Shown here one piece after another: positions 17,264-26,049 of a stretch of 64,000 bases of DNA (positions are counted from its first letter, which is position 1; each line of letters opens with the position of its first letter). Source of the DNA: Streptomyces sp. HB132. Lineage in GTDB: Bacteria; Actinomycetota; Actinomycetes; Streptomycetales; Streptomycetaceae. The stretch is from NCBI RefSeq assembly GCF_016909575.1, contig NZ_JAFBGA010000009.1:124001-188000 (forward strand), written 5' to 3'. The position numbers and the translations under genes were made by a program. The notes under the pieces are model-generated. The model searched no databases. It was not told the DNA's origin and saw nothing but the letters and a program-made list of their open reading frames with translations.

Positions 17264-17335
17264 GGGCGATTAGCTCAGTGGGAGAGCGCTTCGTTCACAC
17301 CGAAGAGGTCACTGGTTCGAACCCAGTATCGCCCA
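17264..17335 (+). tRNA. tRNA-Val (anticodon CAC), copy 2
   Basis: A 72-nt cloverleaf identical in sequence to the tRNA at 7357-7428, with GGGCGAT/ATCGCCC acceptor stem and anticodon CAC. The flanking sequences differ, so the duplication is confined to the mature tRNA plus a few bases. Confidence 0.95.
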
Positions 17336-17342
17336 CCCGGGA

Positions 17343-17379
17343 AAAGCCGGTCCGTCGGAGTAATCGACGGACCGGCTTT
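17343..17379. terminator. Hairpin terminator after tRNA-Val copy 2
   Basis: A 15-bp perfect stem (17343-17357 and 17365-17379) with loop GAGTAAT; its ends AAA/TTT give a short T run on either strand, so it can also end the converging exonuclease transcript. Confidence 0.85.
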
Positions 17380-17397
17380 CGCGTGACCGGTCGCCGC

Positions 17398-18123
17398 TCA
17401 GGCCGCCGCCGGCAGCTCCGGACGCAGCGGCCACGCCGGATCGACCGCCTCCGGCGCACCGTTCTTCTCGAACCACGCCTGCAGCCCGCGCGCCTGGGCC
17501 GCGTGCCAGACCGCCTGCAGCGAGTGCACCTCCGCCGGTGACAGCCGCTCCAGGCGGGTGGAGAACCGCCGGCCCACCGCCCGGACCAGTTCCAACGACG
17601 CCGCGGCGTCCGCGGCGGCGTCGTGGGCGCCGTCCAGCGGCACCCCGTACAGCTCGCACAGGTCCGTCAGGGTGCGACGGCCCTTGCGGTAGCGGTCCAG
17701 GTGCTTGTCCAGCACCCGCGGATCCAGCACGCACAGCGGCTTGCTGCCGAGGTAGCCGGCCAGGGACGACGCCCGGTGGCGCCTGAGCTCCCGGTCCAGG
17801 AGCGTCAGATCGAACGGGGCGTTCATCACGACCAGGGGCCGTCCCGTGGCGCACTGCTCCGCCAGCGCCCGGGCTATCTCCTCGACGACCGGAGCGGGCC
17901 ACCGGCCGTTGCGCTGTAGATGGTCGTCGGTCAGACCGTGGATCTCGGTGGCGCCGAGAGGCACCGGGATCCCCGGATTGACCAGCCAGCGGGTGACGCG
18001 GAGCCGTCCGCCCGCCGCGTCCTGGACGACGAGAGCGGCCGATACGATCCGGTCCTCCTCGACGTCCACGCCTGTCGTCTCGGTGTCAAAAGCAGCCAAC
18101 GGCCCTTCGAACCAATGCGTCAT
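17398..18123 (-). CDS. DnaQ-like DEDDh 3'-5' exonuclease
   Basis: A 241-residue exonuclease of the DnaQ/epsilon family. ExoI is FDTETTG (12-18, catalytic D13 and E15), ExoII is NAPFDLTLLD (D105), and ExoIII is HDAAAD (H167, D172), so all DEDDh residues are present. It may proofread DNA polymerase III or trim RNA or DNA ends. The ATG at 18123 begins two residues before the conserved fold; the frame is open far upstream, but with low-complexity translation. It is convergent with tRNA-Val copy 2 and divergent from the DUF4365 gene. Confidence 0.9.
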   Translation of the reverse strand: MTHWFEGPLAAFDTETTGVDVEEDRIVSAALVVQDAAGGRLRVTRWLVNPGIPVPLGATEIHGLTDDHLQRNGRWPAPVVEEIARALAEQCATGRPLVVMNAPFDLTLLDRELRRHRASSLAGYLGSKPLCVLDPRVLDKHLDRYRKGRRTLTDLCELYGVPLDGAHDAAADAAASLELVRAVGRRFSTRLERLSPAEVHSLQAVWHAAQARGLQAWFEKNGAPEAVDPAWPLRPELPAAA

Positions 18124-18317
18124 CCCCGAACTCCTCGCGCCTGCGCGGCAGATGGCCAGATTCCTCTGCCCGGTTCGGTGATACCCGCACCCTATGCCTG
18201 ATACGCCGTTTACGGCCCGGCTCCTGCGGTGACAACACAGGTGACGGGCACGCAAGTTGACCAGCCCGCCAGCGGAGACCGGGCAACCGGTCGGCACAGC
18301 CCGGAAGGCACGGAGCC

Positions 18318-18917
18318 ATGGCGCTCGCGCAGCCGACCCCAGGGAGTCCCGCCCGCACCGAGGGCCACGGGGGAAAGCCGCCGCAGCAGCGGAACACGCC
18401 ACCGCTGCGCGGCACACTCGCCACCACCGCCTGCATGGAGACCCTCCAGGTGGGATACCTCCACGCGGTGGCAGCCGCTGCGGGCTGCTCACTCTCGCAG
18501 CCCTTTCCCGACAACGGCATCGACTGGCACGTCAGCCACGGAGCCCCCGACCACACCGTCGACGACGAGGTGACCGTCAAGGTGCAGCTCAAATGCACTT
18601 ACCAGATCCCCCCGCACCCACCCGGCGCCTCCTTCTCCTTCACCCTCGACAACGCCCATCTGGTGAAGCTCGCGAGAACTCCCGTGTCGGTGCACAAGAT
18701 CCTGGTCGTGATGCTCGTGCCCCGCAGCCAGGACGACTGGCTGCGGGCCGGACACGACGGGCTGGACCTGCGCCACTGCTGCTACTGGACGAATCTGGCC
18801 GGCCACCCGGTGACCGGCAGGCACCGGACCACCGTGCGGATCCCGACCTCGCGGATCTTCGACGACCGCGCACTCTGCGACATCATGGCCCGAGTCGGGG
18901 CGGGAGGGAGACCCTGA
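18318..18917 (+). CDS. DUF4365-domain protein, nuclease-like fold
   Basis: A 199-residue protein with a disordered Pro/Gly-rich N-terminus (1-35) and a DUF4365 domain (about 38-190). The residues E41, D69 (in GIDW) and Q90-x-K92 (in VQLK) are spaced like the active site of PD-(D/E)XK-type nucleases in which the second acid is replaced by Gln; this is my reading of the alignment pattern, not a measured activity. The start is the ATG at 18318. The stop overlaps the next start by one base (TGATG), so the two genes are translationally coupled. Function in Streptomyces is unknown; a role in DNA repair, replication or defence would fit the fold. Confidence 0.65.
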   Translation: MALAQPTPGSPARTEGHGGKPPQQRNTPPLRGTLATTACMETLQVGYLHAVAAAAGCSLSQPFPDNGIDWHVSHGAPDHTVDDEVTVKVQLKCTYQIPPHPPGASFSFTLDNAHLVKLARTPVSVHKILVVMLVPRSQDDWLRAGHDGLDLRHCCYWTNLAGHPVTGRHRTTVRIPTSRIFDDRALCDIMARVGAGGRP

Positions 18918-20158
18918 TGCACCGGTCGACGGACGAGCCCGGCGGAGGAGCGGTCCCGGCGGATTGCCGGGCGCACCCGTACGCCGACGCCGCGGACCCC
19001 GGGGCGGTGCCCGATGCCGCAGGCCTCGACCCCGCCGTTCTCGGCGCGCTGCTGCGCCGCCACGGCTGGCACCGGCGCGGCGGCCCGCGGGGGCACTACA
19101 GCCGCTGGATCCCGCCCGGCCCCCTCACGTCCGGCACCAGCCTGCTCGTGCCGGACACCACCGCCTTCCCCGACAGCGAGGACCTGGTCGCCGAAGCCCT
19201 CGCCGCGCTCGCCCGCAGCGCCGTTCCGTCGGCCCGGGACGTCCTCGTCGCCCTCACCGTGCCCAGCGACGAGATCCGCTGGTGGCGTGACGTGCCCGGG
19301 AGCACCTCGGGAGCCGCCGACTGGGCCGGTGCGGACCAGCTGCGTACGGCCGCCCGGCAGATCCTCCTCGCCGGATCCCTCGCCGCACGCGGCCGGGCCG
19401 GCCACCACGGCGCCCGGCACCGGAGGAAGGCCCGGGGCGCCCTGGACGGCACCCTCGTCGGGCCCGCGGCCGACGGCCGCGGCCTCACCGCGTTCCTCCC
19501 GGTCGCCACGGGACGAGCCGTGGCCGTACAGCTCTACTCGGCGCTGCACGCGGCCCGGGAAGCCGTCGACTACCAGCGCGCCACCGGCGGCATGGAGGCG
19601 TTCGACGCCGCGGTCGCCGCAGGGGTCAGCCGGGAACTGACCGAGGCGGTCGTCGCCCTCGTCCGGGGCTCGGAAGGCACCAGGATCACCCTGGCCTGGG
19701 CGCCCGCGGCCGGAACACCCGAAGGGTGCCCCACGAGCCCCGAGCCCGTGGAGTTCTCGCCCGGCGACCTCCCCGCACTCCGGCTGGCGGCAGTCCGCTA
19801 CCTGCAGGACGAGCCCTCCGTCCCCGTCAGGATCACCGGAGCCGTCGTCCGGCTGCGCCGCTCCGGGCCGCGCGGTCCCGGCGTCGTCCGGCTGCGGGTG
19901 CTGGCCGGCGCGGAGGTCGCGCACGTGCGGATCGAGCTGGACGAGGAGGCCTACCGGATCGCCGGGCACGCCCATCTGGTCGGGCTCCCGCTGCGGGTCG
20001 AGGGACGGCTGGAGGGCCGGGGCGGCTTCCGGCGGCTCAGCGGCGCCTCGCAGGTCGCGCCGGTCCAGGTCGACGAGGCCGAGCGGGACCGGCTGATGAA
20101 GTCGCTCCACGAGAACGTGGACTTCTTCGAGGAGGCCTGCACGGGGGAGGATGGGTAG
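18917..20158 (+). CDS. Unknown 413-residue partner of the DUF4365 protein
   Basis: A 413-residue cytoplasmic protein with no recognised domain. The N-terminal 50 residues are acidic and Ala/Pro-rich; a conserved-looking segment follows (HGWHRRGGPRGHYSRW, about 50-66), then alternating helices and strands. The C-terminal third (about 290-385) is rich in Val/Arg strands (VPVRITGAVVRLRRSG, RVEGRLEGRGGFRRL), suggestive of a beta domain of the OB or WYL type, though I cannot assign one. It ends in an acidic helix. It overlaps the DUF4365 gene by one base and is followed 98 bp later by thrS, so the pair is likely a constant module beside thrS. Confidence 0.65.
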   Translation: MHRSTDEPGGGAVPADCRAHPYADAADPGAVPDAAGLDPAVLGALLRRHGWHRRGGPRGHYSRWIPPGPLTSGTSLLVPDTTAFPDSEDLVAEALAALARSAVPSARDVLVALTVPSDEIRWWRDVPGSTSGAADWAGADQLRTAARQILLAGSLAARGRAGHHGARHRRKARGALDGTLVGPAADGRGLTAFLPVATGRAVAVQLYSALHAAREAVDYQRATGGMEAFDAAVAAGVSRELTEAVVALVRGSEGTRITLAWAPAAGTPEGCPTSPEPVEFSPGDLPALRLAAVRYLQDEPSVPVRITGAVVRLRRSGPRGPGVVRLRVLAGAEVAHVRIELDEEAYRIAGHAHLVGLPLRVEGRLEGRGGFRRLSGASQVAPVQVDEAERDRLMKSLHENVDFFEEACTGEDG

Positions 20159-20256
20159 CGCGGGTATCCCTTTCGCGTCGAGGGCCCCGGGCTCGGTACG
20201 ATTCCTCTTGCGCGCGCAGGAGGAATGCGACGCACCCCCTCAGTCAGGAGAGACCG

Positions 20257-22233
20257 GTGTCAGACGTCCGTGTGATCATCCAACGCGATTCCGAGCGGGA
20301 AGAGCGCGTGGTGACGACGGGCACGACGGCCGCCGAGCTCTTCCCCGGGCAGCGCACCGTCGTCGCCGCACGGGTCGAGGGCGAGCTGCGGGACCTCGCG
20401 TACGAGCTCGAGGACGGCGAGGTCGTCGAGCCCGTCGAGATCTCCTCCGAGGACGGCCTGAACATCCTGCGGCACTCCACCGCACATGTCATGGCCCAGG
20501 CCGTGCAGGAGCTCCACCCCGAGGCCAAGCTGGGCATCGGCCCGCCGGTCAAGGACGGCTTCTACTACGACTTCGACGTCGAGAAGCCGTTCACGCCCGA
20601 GGACCTCAAGGCCATCGAGAAGAAGATGCAGGAGATCCAGAAGCGGGGACAGAGGTTCTCCCGCCGGGTGGTCTCCGACGAGGCGGCCCGGGAGGAGCTC
20701 GCCGACGAGCCGTACAAGCTGGAGCTCATCGGCATCAAGGGTTCGGCGTCCACGGACGACGGCGCGGACGTCGAGGTGGGCGGCGGCGAGCTGACCATCT
20801 ACGACAACCTCGACCCGAAGACCGGCGACCTGTGCTGGAAGGACCTCTGCCGGGGTCCGCACCTGCCCACCACCCGCTTCATCCCCGCGTTCAAGCTGAT
20901 GCGGAACGCGGCTGCGTACTGGCGGGGCAGCGAGAAGAACCCGATGCTCCAGCGCATCTACGGCACCGCGTGGCCGACCAAGGACGAGCTCAAGGCGCAC
21001 CTGGAGTTCCTGGAGGAGGCGGCCAAGCGCGACCACCGCCGCCTCGGCAACGAGCTCGACCTCTTCTCCTTCCCCGACGAGATCGGCCCCGGTCTCGCGG
21101 TCTTCCACCCCAAGGGCGGCGTCATCCGCCGGGCCATGGAGGACTACTCGCGGCGCCGCCACGAGGAGGAGGGCTACGAGTTCGTCTACAGCCCCCACGC
21201 CACCAAGGGCAAGCTCTTCGAGAAGTCCGGCCACCTGGACTGGTACGCCGACGGCATGTACCCGCCCATGCAGCTCGACGACGGGGTGGACTACTACCTC
21301 AAGCCGATGAACTGCCCGATGCACAACCTCATCTTCGACGCGCGCGGACGTTCGTACCGTGAACTGCCCCTGCGGCTCTTCGAGTTCGGCACGGTGTACC
21401 GCTACGAGAAGTCGGGCGTGGTCCACGGCCTCACCCGCTCGCGCGGCTTCACCCAGGACGACGCGCACATCTACTGCACCCGGGAGCAGATGGCGGAGGA
21501 GCTGGACCGGACGCTCACGTTCGTCCTGAACCTCCTGCGGGACTACGGGCTGACCGACTTCTACCTGGAGCTCTCCACCAAGGACCCGGAGAAGTACGTC
21601 GGCTCGGACGAGACCTGGGACGAGGCGACCGAGACGCTGCGTCAGGTCGCCGAGAAGCAGGGGCTTCCGCTGGTTCCCGACCCGGGCGGCGCCGCCTTCT
21701 ACGGTCCGAAGATCTCCGTCCAGTGCAAGGACGCCATCGGCCGCACCTGGCAGATGTCGACCGTCCAGCTCGACTTCAACCTTCCGGAGCGCTTCGACCT
21801 GGAGTACACCGGCCCGGACGGCACCAAGCAGCGCCCGGTCATGATCCACCGCGCGCTGTTCGGCTCCATCGAGCGCTTCTTCGCGGTGCTCCTGGAGCAC
21901 TACGCGGGCGCGTTCCCGGTCTGGCTCGCCCCGGTGCAGGCGGTCGGCATCCCGATCGGCGACACCCACATCCCGTACCTCCAGGAGTTCGCCGCGGAGG
22001 CCCGGAAGAGGGGGCTTCGGGTCGAGGTGGACGCCTCCTCGGACCGGATGCAGAAGAAGATCAGGAACCACCAGAAGGCCAAGGTCCCCTTCATGATCAT
22101 CGTCGGTGACGACGACATGAACGCGGGAACGGTCTCCTTCCGCCACCGGGACGGCTCGCAGGAGAACGGCATCGCCCGTGACGAGGCGATCGCCAAGCTC
22201 GCCGACGTGGTGGAGCGCCGCGCGCAGGTGTGA
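20257..22233 (+). CDS. thrS: Threonyl-tRNA synthetase
   Basis: A 658-residue class II synthetase that charges tRNA-Thr. Domains in order: TGS domain (1-65), second additional (editing) domain with H73xxxH77 (RHSTAHVMAQ) and SCKDLCRGPHLP-like zinc/editing residues (about 195), catalytic core from about 270 with the zinc-binding C353 in MNCPMH, motif 2 around FGTVYRYEKSGVVHGLTRSR, and a C-terminal anticodon-binding domain from about 550 ending in VVERRAQV. The GTG at 20257 is preceded by AGGAGAG. A -10-like TACGAT lies at 20197-20202. No T-box leader is visible in the short upstream gap. Confidence 0.97.
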   Translation: MSDVRVIIQRDSEREERVVTTGTTAAELFPGQRTVVAARVEGELRDLAYELEDGEVVEPVEISSEDGLNILRHSTAHVMAQAVQELHPEAKLGIGPPVKDGFYYDFDVEKPFTPEDLKAIEKKMQEIQKRGQRFSRRVVSDEAAREELADEPYKLELIGIKGSASTDDGADVEVGGGELTIYDNLDPKTGDLCWKDLCRGPHLPTTRFIPAFKLMRNAAAYWRGSEKNPMLQRIYGTAWPTKDELKAHLEFLEEAAKRDHRRLGNELDLFSFPDEIGPGLAVFHPKGGVIRRAMEDYSRRRHEEEGYEFVYSPHATKGKLFEKSGHLDWYADGMYPPMQLDDGVDYYLKPMNCPMHNLIFDARGRSYRELPLRLFEFGTVYRYEKSGVVHGLTRSRGFTQDDAHIYCTREQMAEELDRTLTFVLNLLRDYGLTDFYLELSTKDPEKYVGSDETWDEATETLRQVAEKQGLPLVPDPGGAAFYGPKISVQCKDAIGRTWQMSTVQLDFNLPERFDLEYTGPDGTKQRPVMIHRALFGSIERFFAVLLEHYAGAFPVWLAPVQAVGIPIGDTHIPYLQEFAAEARKRGLRVEVDASSDRMQKKIRNHQKAKVPFMIIVGDDDMNAGTVSFRHRDGSQENGIARDEAIAKLADVVERRAQV

Positions 22234-22248
22234 TCCTGCCGTCCGCGA

Positions 22249-22288
22249 AAGGGGCCCCGGAGAGCTACGCGCCCTCCGTGGGCCCCTT
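22249..22288. terminator. Hairpin terminator after thrS
   Basis: AAGGGGCCC (22249-22257) pairs with GGGCCCCTT (22280-22288), a 9-bp stem. It begins 16 bases after thrS and its right arm lies inside the 3' end of the converging K+ channel gene. Confidence 0.7.
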
Positions 22289-22942
22289 CTCGTCCTCGCG
22301 GGTGAACACCTGGAGCAGCCACGACGAGAAGGACCCCGTCACGGCCCCGAGCAGCGCCAGCCCGCAGACCATCAGCCCCCCCGCGATGATCCGCCCGCCC
22401 GGGGTGACCGGTACGGCGTCCCCGTAGCCCACCGTCGTGAGCGTCGTGCACGCCCACCACACCGCGTCCCCGAACGTACGGATCGTGGAGCCGGGCGCCC
22501 CCCGCTCCTGTTGGTACACCGCGAGGGAGGCGGCGAAGCCGAGGAGCAGGGTCGTGAGGCCCGCGTACGCCATGACCCGGGCGTACAGGCTCAGCCGTGG
22601 CCGCTCCCTGCGCTTCTGGACCACCTGGTAGATCTGGACCACGCGCAGCGGGCGCAGCAGCGGCAGCAGGAGGACGACCGTGTCCAGCCGGTGGGTGCGC
22701 AGGAAGCGCCGGCCCTGGCCGCTGAGCCGGAGCCGTACCCCGTAGTCCACGGCGAAGAGCAACCAGGTGGCGGCGACGAGGGCGAGGGCGATGTCGCGCC
22801 AGGGCTGGGCGCCGAGGGGGGCCAGGACGCGGACCGCGTATCCGGTGAGGAAGACCGTGGACGCGACGAAGAGCGGGACCTCGGTGCGCTGCTCCCATTC
22901 CTGCAGCCGGTCGGGGTCGGGGGCCGTGGCGCGGTCGCTCAT
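22265..22942 (-). CDS. Voltage-gated-like potassium channel
   Basis: A 225-residue channel subunit. The selectivity filter TTVGYGD lies at 169-175 between a pore helix (WWACTTLTT) and the last membrane helix. Upstream are about four further helices, including an Arg-containing segment (LLRPLRVVQIYQVVQKRRE, about 95-113) reminiscent of a degenerate voltage sensor. It should form a tetrameric K+ channel in the cytoplasmic membrane. The ATG at 22942 is used. It converges with thrS and shares its terminator; it is divergent from the HIT gene. Confidence 0.9.
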   Translation of the reverse strand: MSDRATAPDPDRLQEWEQRTEVPLFVASTVFLTGYAVRVLAPLGAQPWRDIALALVAATWLLFAVDYGVRLRLSGQGRRFLRTHRLDTVVLLLPLLRPLRVVQIYQVVQKRRERPRLSLYARVMAYAGLTTLLLGFAASLAVYQQERGAPGSTIRTFGDAVWWACTTLTTVGYGDAVPVTPGGRIIAGGLMVCGLALLGAVTGSFSSWLLQVFTREDEKGPTEGA

Positions 22943-23008
22943 GGCGCCAGCATCGCCCTGGACCTGCGGGGTCGGCCCCGGCGACACGCGCGGCGGGAGT
23001 GACGCAAT

Positions 23009-23581
23009 ATGCTGACGGGCATGACGAGTGAGCCGGAGCAGCAGATCGGAGTGGGGACGCCCGACGCGTTCCAGCGCCTGTGGACACCCCACCGGATGGC
23101 CTACATCCAGGGTGAGAGCAAGCCGAGCGGCCCGGGAGCCGGGGACGGCTGTCCGTTCTGCGAGATCCCGTCGAAGTCGGACGAGGACGGCCTGGTCATC
23201 GCGCGCGGCGAGAAGGTCTACGCGGTGCTCAACCTGTACCCGTACAACGGCGGACACCTGATGGTGGTGCCGTACCGGCACGTCGCCGACTACACGGAGC
23301 TCGACGGCCCGGAGACCGCGGAGCTGGCCGACTTCACCAAGCGGGCCATGGTCGCGCTGCGGGCCGCCTCCGGTGCGCACGGCTTCAACATCGGGATGAA
23401 CCAGGGCGCGGAGGCCGGTGCCGGCATCGCCGCCCACCTCCACCAGCACGTGGTGCCGCGCTGGGGCGGGGACACCAACTTCATGCCGGTCGTCGGACAC
23501 ACGAAGGTGCTCCCGCAGCTGCTGGGGGACACCCGGACGATGCTGGCCGGTGTGTGGCCGGCCGTGCTGCCGTCGGTCTGA
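23009..23581 (+). CDS. HIT-family nucleotide-binding hydrolase
   Basis: A 190-residue histidine-triad protein. The triad is AAHLHQHVVPRW (His at 143, 145, 147), and a CPFC zinc-knuckle motif lies at 48-51, as in Ap4A-hydrolase or phosphorylase-like HIT proteins of actinobacteria. It probably hydrolyses or phosphorolyses dinucleoside polyphosphates or AMP-linked substrates. Start may be ATG 23009 (GGGAG upstream) or ATG 23021. It lies between thrS and the PI-phosphate synthase cluster, as in related genomes. Confidence 0.88.
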   Translation: MLTGMTSEPEQQIGVGTPDAFQRLWTPHRMAYIQGESKPSGPGAGDGCPFCEIPSKSDEDGLVIARGEKVYAVLNLYPYNGGHLMVVPYRHVADYTELDGPETAELADFTKRAMVALRAASGAHGFNIGMNQGAEAGAGIAAHLHQHVVPRWGGDTNFMPVVGHTKVLPQLLGDTRTMLAGVWPAVLPSV

Positions 23582-23875
23582 GCCCTTCCGCGTCCCCCGG
23601 TGCGGCGCTCGACGCCACCCCGGGGCACGCCGGCTCGGGACCGGCCGAGTCGTCCGACGCAGATCACCGCTGTGGGCCCGGGGCGTCGGCCGGCCACGCC
23701 GCCCTGCGGCCACCCGCCGCACGCCGTGCGCTGTCCATCGGACCGGCTTCTTGACGCGGCGATCCACCGCCCGGTGGAGCCGGGGCCGGGCCGCGTATCA
23801 TGACCGGCAGCGCCCGGACGTCGTGTCGTGGGCACGCCCGGCACGCCGCCCGCAAACCGCGAAGGTCACACCTGC

Positions 23876-24334
23876 ATGGCCGCCCAGCCCGCCGTGTCCC
23901 TGGGGGACTTCAGCACCCTGTTCGCCCTGGCCGGGCGGTCCACACGTCTTCGCTCCGAACGACTGCTCGCCGACTTCGGGCTCCATGTCGGTCAGCAGTT
24001 CTTCATGCGCTGCCTCTGGGAAGCGGACGGGAGCACGGTCGGAGATCTCGCCCGACGGGTCCGGGTCGAGGCACCCACCGCCACCCAGGCAGTGAAGCGG
24101 ATGGAAGCGGCCGGGATGGTGCACCGCACCCCGGACGAGCAGGACGCCCGGCGCAGCCGGGTATGGCTGACTCCGCTCGGCAGGAGCACCTGGCCGCGGG
24201 TCGCCGCCGCGCTCGCGGAGCTGGAGCGGGAACTGCTGGCGCCGTTCTCACCGCAGGAGCGGGAGCAGTTCATGTCGCTCCTGCTGCGGTTGTACGAGAC
24301 GTCCCTCCCGGCGGACGGAACAGGCACCGACTGA
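23876..24334 (+). CDS. MarR-family transcriptional regulator
   Basis: A 152-residue regulator with the MarR winged-helix domain (about 45-100): recognition helix in EAPTATQAVKRMEAAGMV and wing segment RTPDEQDARRSRVWLT, followed by the C-terminal dimer helix. It likely senses a small aromatic or electrophilic compound and represses neighbouring genes; the aldo-keto reductase 475 bp downstream on the same strand is the obvious candidate. The ATG at 23876 starts the conserved part; an upstream ATG at 23828 would add a Pro-rich leader. The 294 bp before it hold no supported gene. Confidence 0.88.
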   Translation: MAAQPAVSLGDFSTLFALAGRSTRLRSERLLADFGLHVGQQFFMRCLWEADGSTVGDLARRVRVEAPTATQAVKRMEAAGMVHRTPDEQDARRSRVWLTPLGRSTWPRVAAALAELERELLAPFSPQEREQFMSLLLRLYETSLPADGTGTD

Positions 24335-24809
24335 GCGCCCCGCGTCACGGCGGGCCTCCGGCCGCCCTCCAGGGAGACCGCGCACGCCGGCGGTCCCTGC
24401 GGCGGGGAAGCGCGGTGCCGTGCACCGGCACCGCACCTCTCCGGTCGGCCCCGCCCGACAACGCCCGACTCCGGGGCGAGATCTCGCACTTCCCCGCACG
24501 GCGGAAGCGGGTACTCGACGACGGGCGGACCCACGACCGGTCGCGCACATCTGCTGCCTCCCTGTGAAGATCCCGGGGCCGGCGGGTGGCGGCGCTGCCC
24601 GGCGGACGGACACCGATCCACACCCGGGGCAGCACCGGCCGCACCGCGCGATCGCCTTTCCGAGCATTGGCCGGACGCCTGAACTTTATTAGTTAGTCGG
24701 CTACATTTTGACGACGTGAGCGCGAACTCGCCGCTCTCGCGGCGCATTCGGCGTCGGATCCCCCTCGCGCCGCCCGCTCGCCCGGGCCGGCGGCTACGGA
24801 AAGGCATTC
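24335..24809. other. Regulatory gap between the MarR and aldo-keto reductase genes
   Basis: No gene is supported here. Two GC-rich hairpins follow the MarR gene, one at about 24371-24398 and a perfect 9-bp stem at 24412-24420/24426-24434, and could terminate its transcript. The segment 24681-24712 is unusually AT-rich for this genome and contains TTAGTTAGTCGGCTACA (24689-24705), with a partial inverted repeat TAG-N4-CTA; it is a plausible promoter and regulator site for the reductase gene. Confidence 0.45.
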
Positions 24810-25796
24810 ATGGAGAACAGGAAGCTCGGCGCCGCTGGCCTCGACGTCTCGGCTCTCGGCCTCGGCTGCATGGGCATGGCCGGCGCCTACGGCGCAGCGG
24901 ACACGGACGAGGCGGTCGCCACGATCCGCCGGGCGCTGGACCTCGGGGTCACTCTGATCGACACGGCTGACTTCTACGGTCCGGGCACCGCCGAGAAGAT
25001 CGTCGCCCGGGCGGTCGAGGGCCGCCGGGACGAGGCCGTGGTCGCCACGAAGTTCGGTATGCGGCGTCCGGCGGCCGGACCGCCCCACGTCGACGGAAGC
25101 CCCGCGTACGTCCGGGAGGCCTGTGAGTCCTCGCTCCGGCGCATGGGCCTGGACCACATCGACCTGTACCACCTCGCCCGGCTGGACCCGAAGGTCGACG
25201 TCGAGGAGACCGTCGGAGCGCTCGGCGAGCTCGTCGCCGAGGGAAAGGTGCGGCACATCGGACTCTGCGAGGTCTCCGCGCGCACCCTGCGCCGGGCGAA
25301 CGCGGTCCACCCGATCGCGGCCCTCCAGACCGAGTACTCGCTGTGGGAGCGGCACGTGGAGGAGGAGATCCTGCCCACCTGCCGTGAACTCGGCATCGGC
25401 TTCGTGGCCTACAGCCCGCTCGGCCGCGGCTTCCTCACCGGTGCCTTCGACAGCGCGGAGGACCTGGACGAGGGCGACCAGCGCCGCAACCACCCGAGGT
25501 TCCAGAGCGAGAACTTCGACCACAACCGCGATCTGGTGCGCACGGTCGAGGAGCTCGCCGCCGATAAGGGCCTCAGCCTCACCCAGCTCGCCCTGGCGTG
25601 GGTGCTGGCCCAGGGCGGCGACGTCGTGCCGATCCCCGGCACGCGGCGCGTCTCCCACCTGGAGCAGAACGCCTCGGCGGTCGACGTGCGGCTGACCGGC
25701 GACGAGGTCGCCCGGCTCTCCGGCCTCTTCCCCGCCGGTGCCACCGCGGGACTGCGCTACCCCGCGCACTTCATGCGCACGATCGACCGGAGCTGA
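24810..25796 (+). CDS. Aldo/keto reductase
   Basis: A 328-residue NADPH-dependent (beta/alpha)8-barrel oxidoreductase. Visible features are the GLGCMGM start of the barrel (about 17-23), catalytic D51 and Y56 in DTADFYG, the lysine in VATKFGMR (K81), and the NADP-binding IPGTRR near 270. The segment that usually reads LYYQHR reads LYHLAR here, so the position of the catalytic histidine carries alanine; an LARxDP variant occurs in a subgroup of these enzymes, so activity is probably retained in altered form. Substrate unknown. The gene begins with ATG 24810 after GAAAGG and is probably controlled by the adjacent MarR protein. Confidence 0.88.
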   Translation: MENRKLGAAGLDVSALGLGCMGMAGAYGAADTDEAVATIRRALDLGVTLIDTADFYGPGTAEKIVARAVEGRRDEAVVATKFGMRRPAAGPPHVDGSPAYVREACESSLRRMGLDHIDLYHLARLDPKVDVEETVGALGELVAEGKVRHIGLCEVSARTLRRANAVHPIAALQTEYSLWERHVEEEILPTCRELGIGFVAYSPLGRGFLTGAFDSAEDLDEGDQRRNHPRFQSENFDHNRDLVRTVEELAADKGLSLTQLALAWVLAQGGDVVPIPGTRRVSHLEQNASAVDVRLTGDEVARLSGLFPAGATAGLRYPAHFMRTIDRS

Positions 25797-26049
25797 CGCC
25801 CCTTGCCCGGCACGGCAGCGGCGCATCCGTCCCGGAGCGCCCCGCCGCCGTGACGGGGGGCCTCCACGGCGGCGCGTACATCGTCGAGGACTCGCAGTCC
25901 ACCGGCGTCGATCCCGCCTTCGGGTGGCCCGCTGAAGAGATCGCCGTGGCGGGCACGGCCGGCGTCGTCCTCCGGTGCCGGACCGCCGACGCGGAGGGCC
26001 CCGACGGGACCGGGGCCCGCTCACGGGTCCGGGCCGCGGGCCGACGGGC

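Noticed and set aside
7357..17335. Integrative element or prophage between the tRNA-Val genes
   Set aside because: No integrase, excisionase, replication or phage structural genes. The repeats are whole tRNA genes and the genes between are metabolic or membrane proteins.
20159..20256. T-box or other riboswitch upstream of thrS
   Set aside because: Only 98 bp separate the genes, and no T-box core or specifier-stem-like structure was found.
25797..26049. Possible gene remnant after the aldo-keto reductase
   Set aside because: One frame reads through with a few protein-like residues, but there is no start, no family resemblance and it is only 250 bp.
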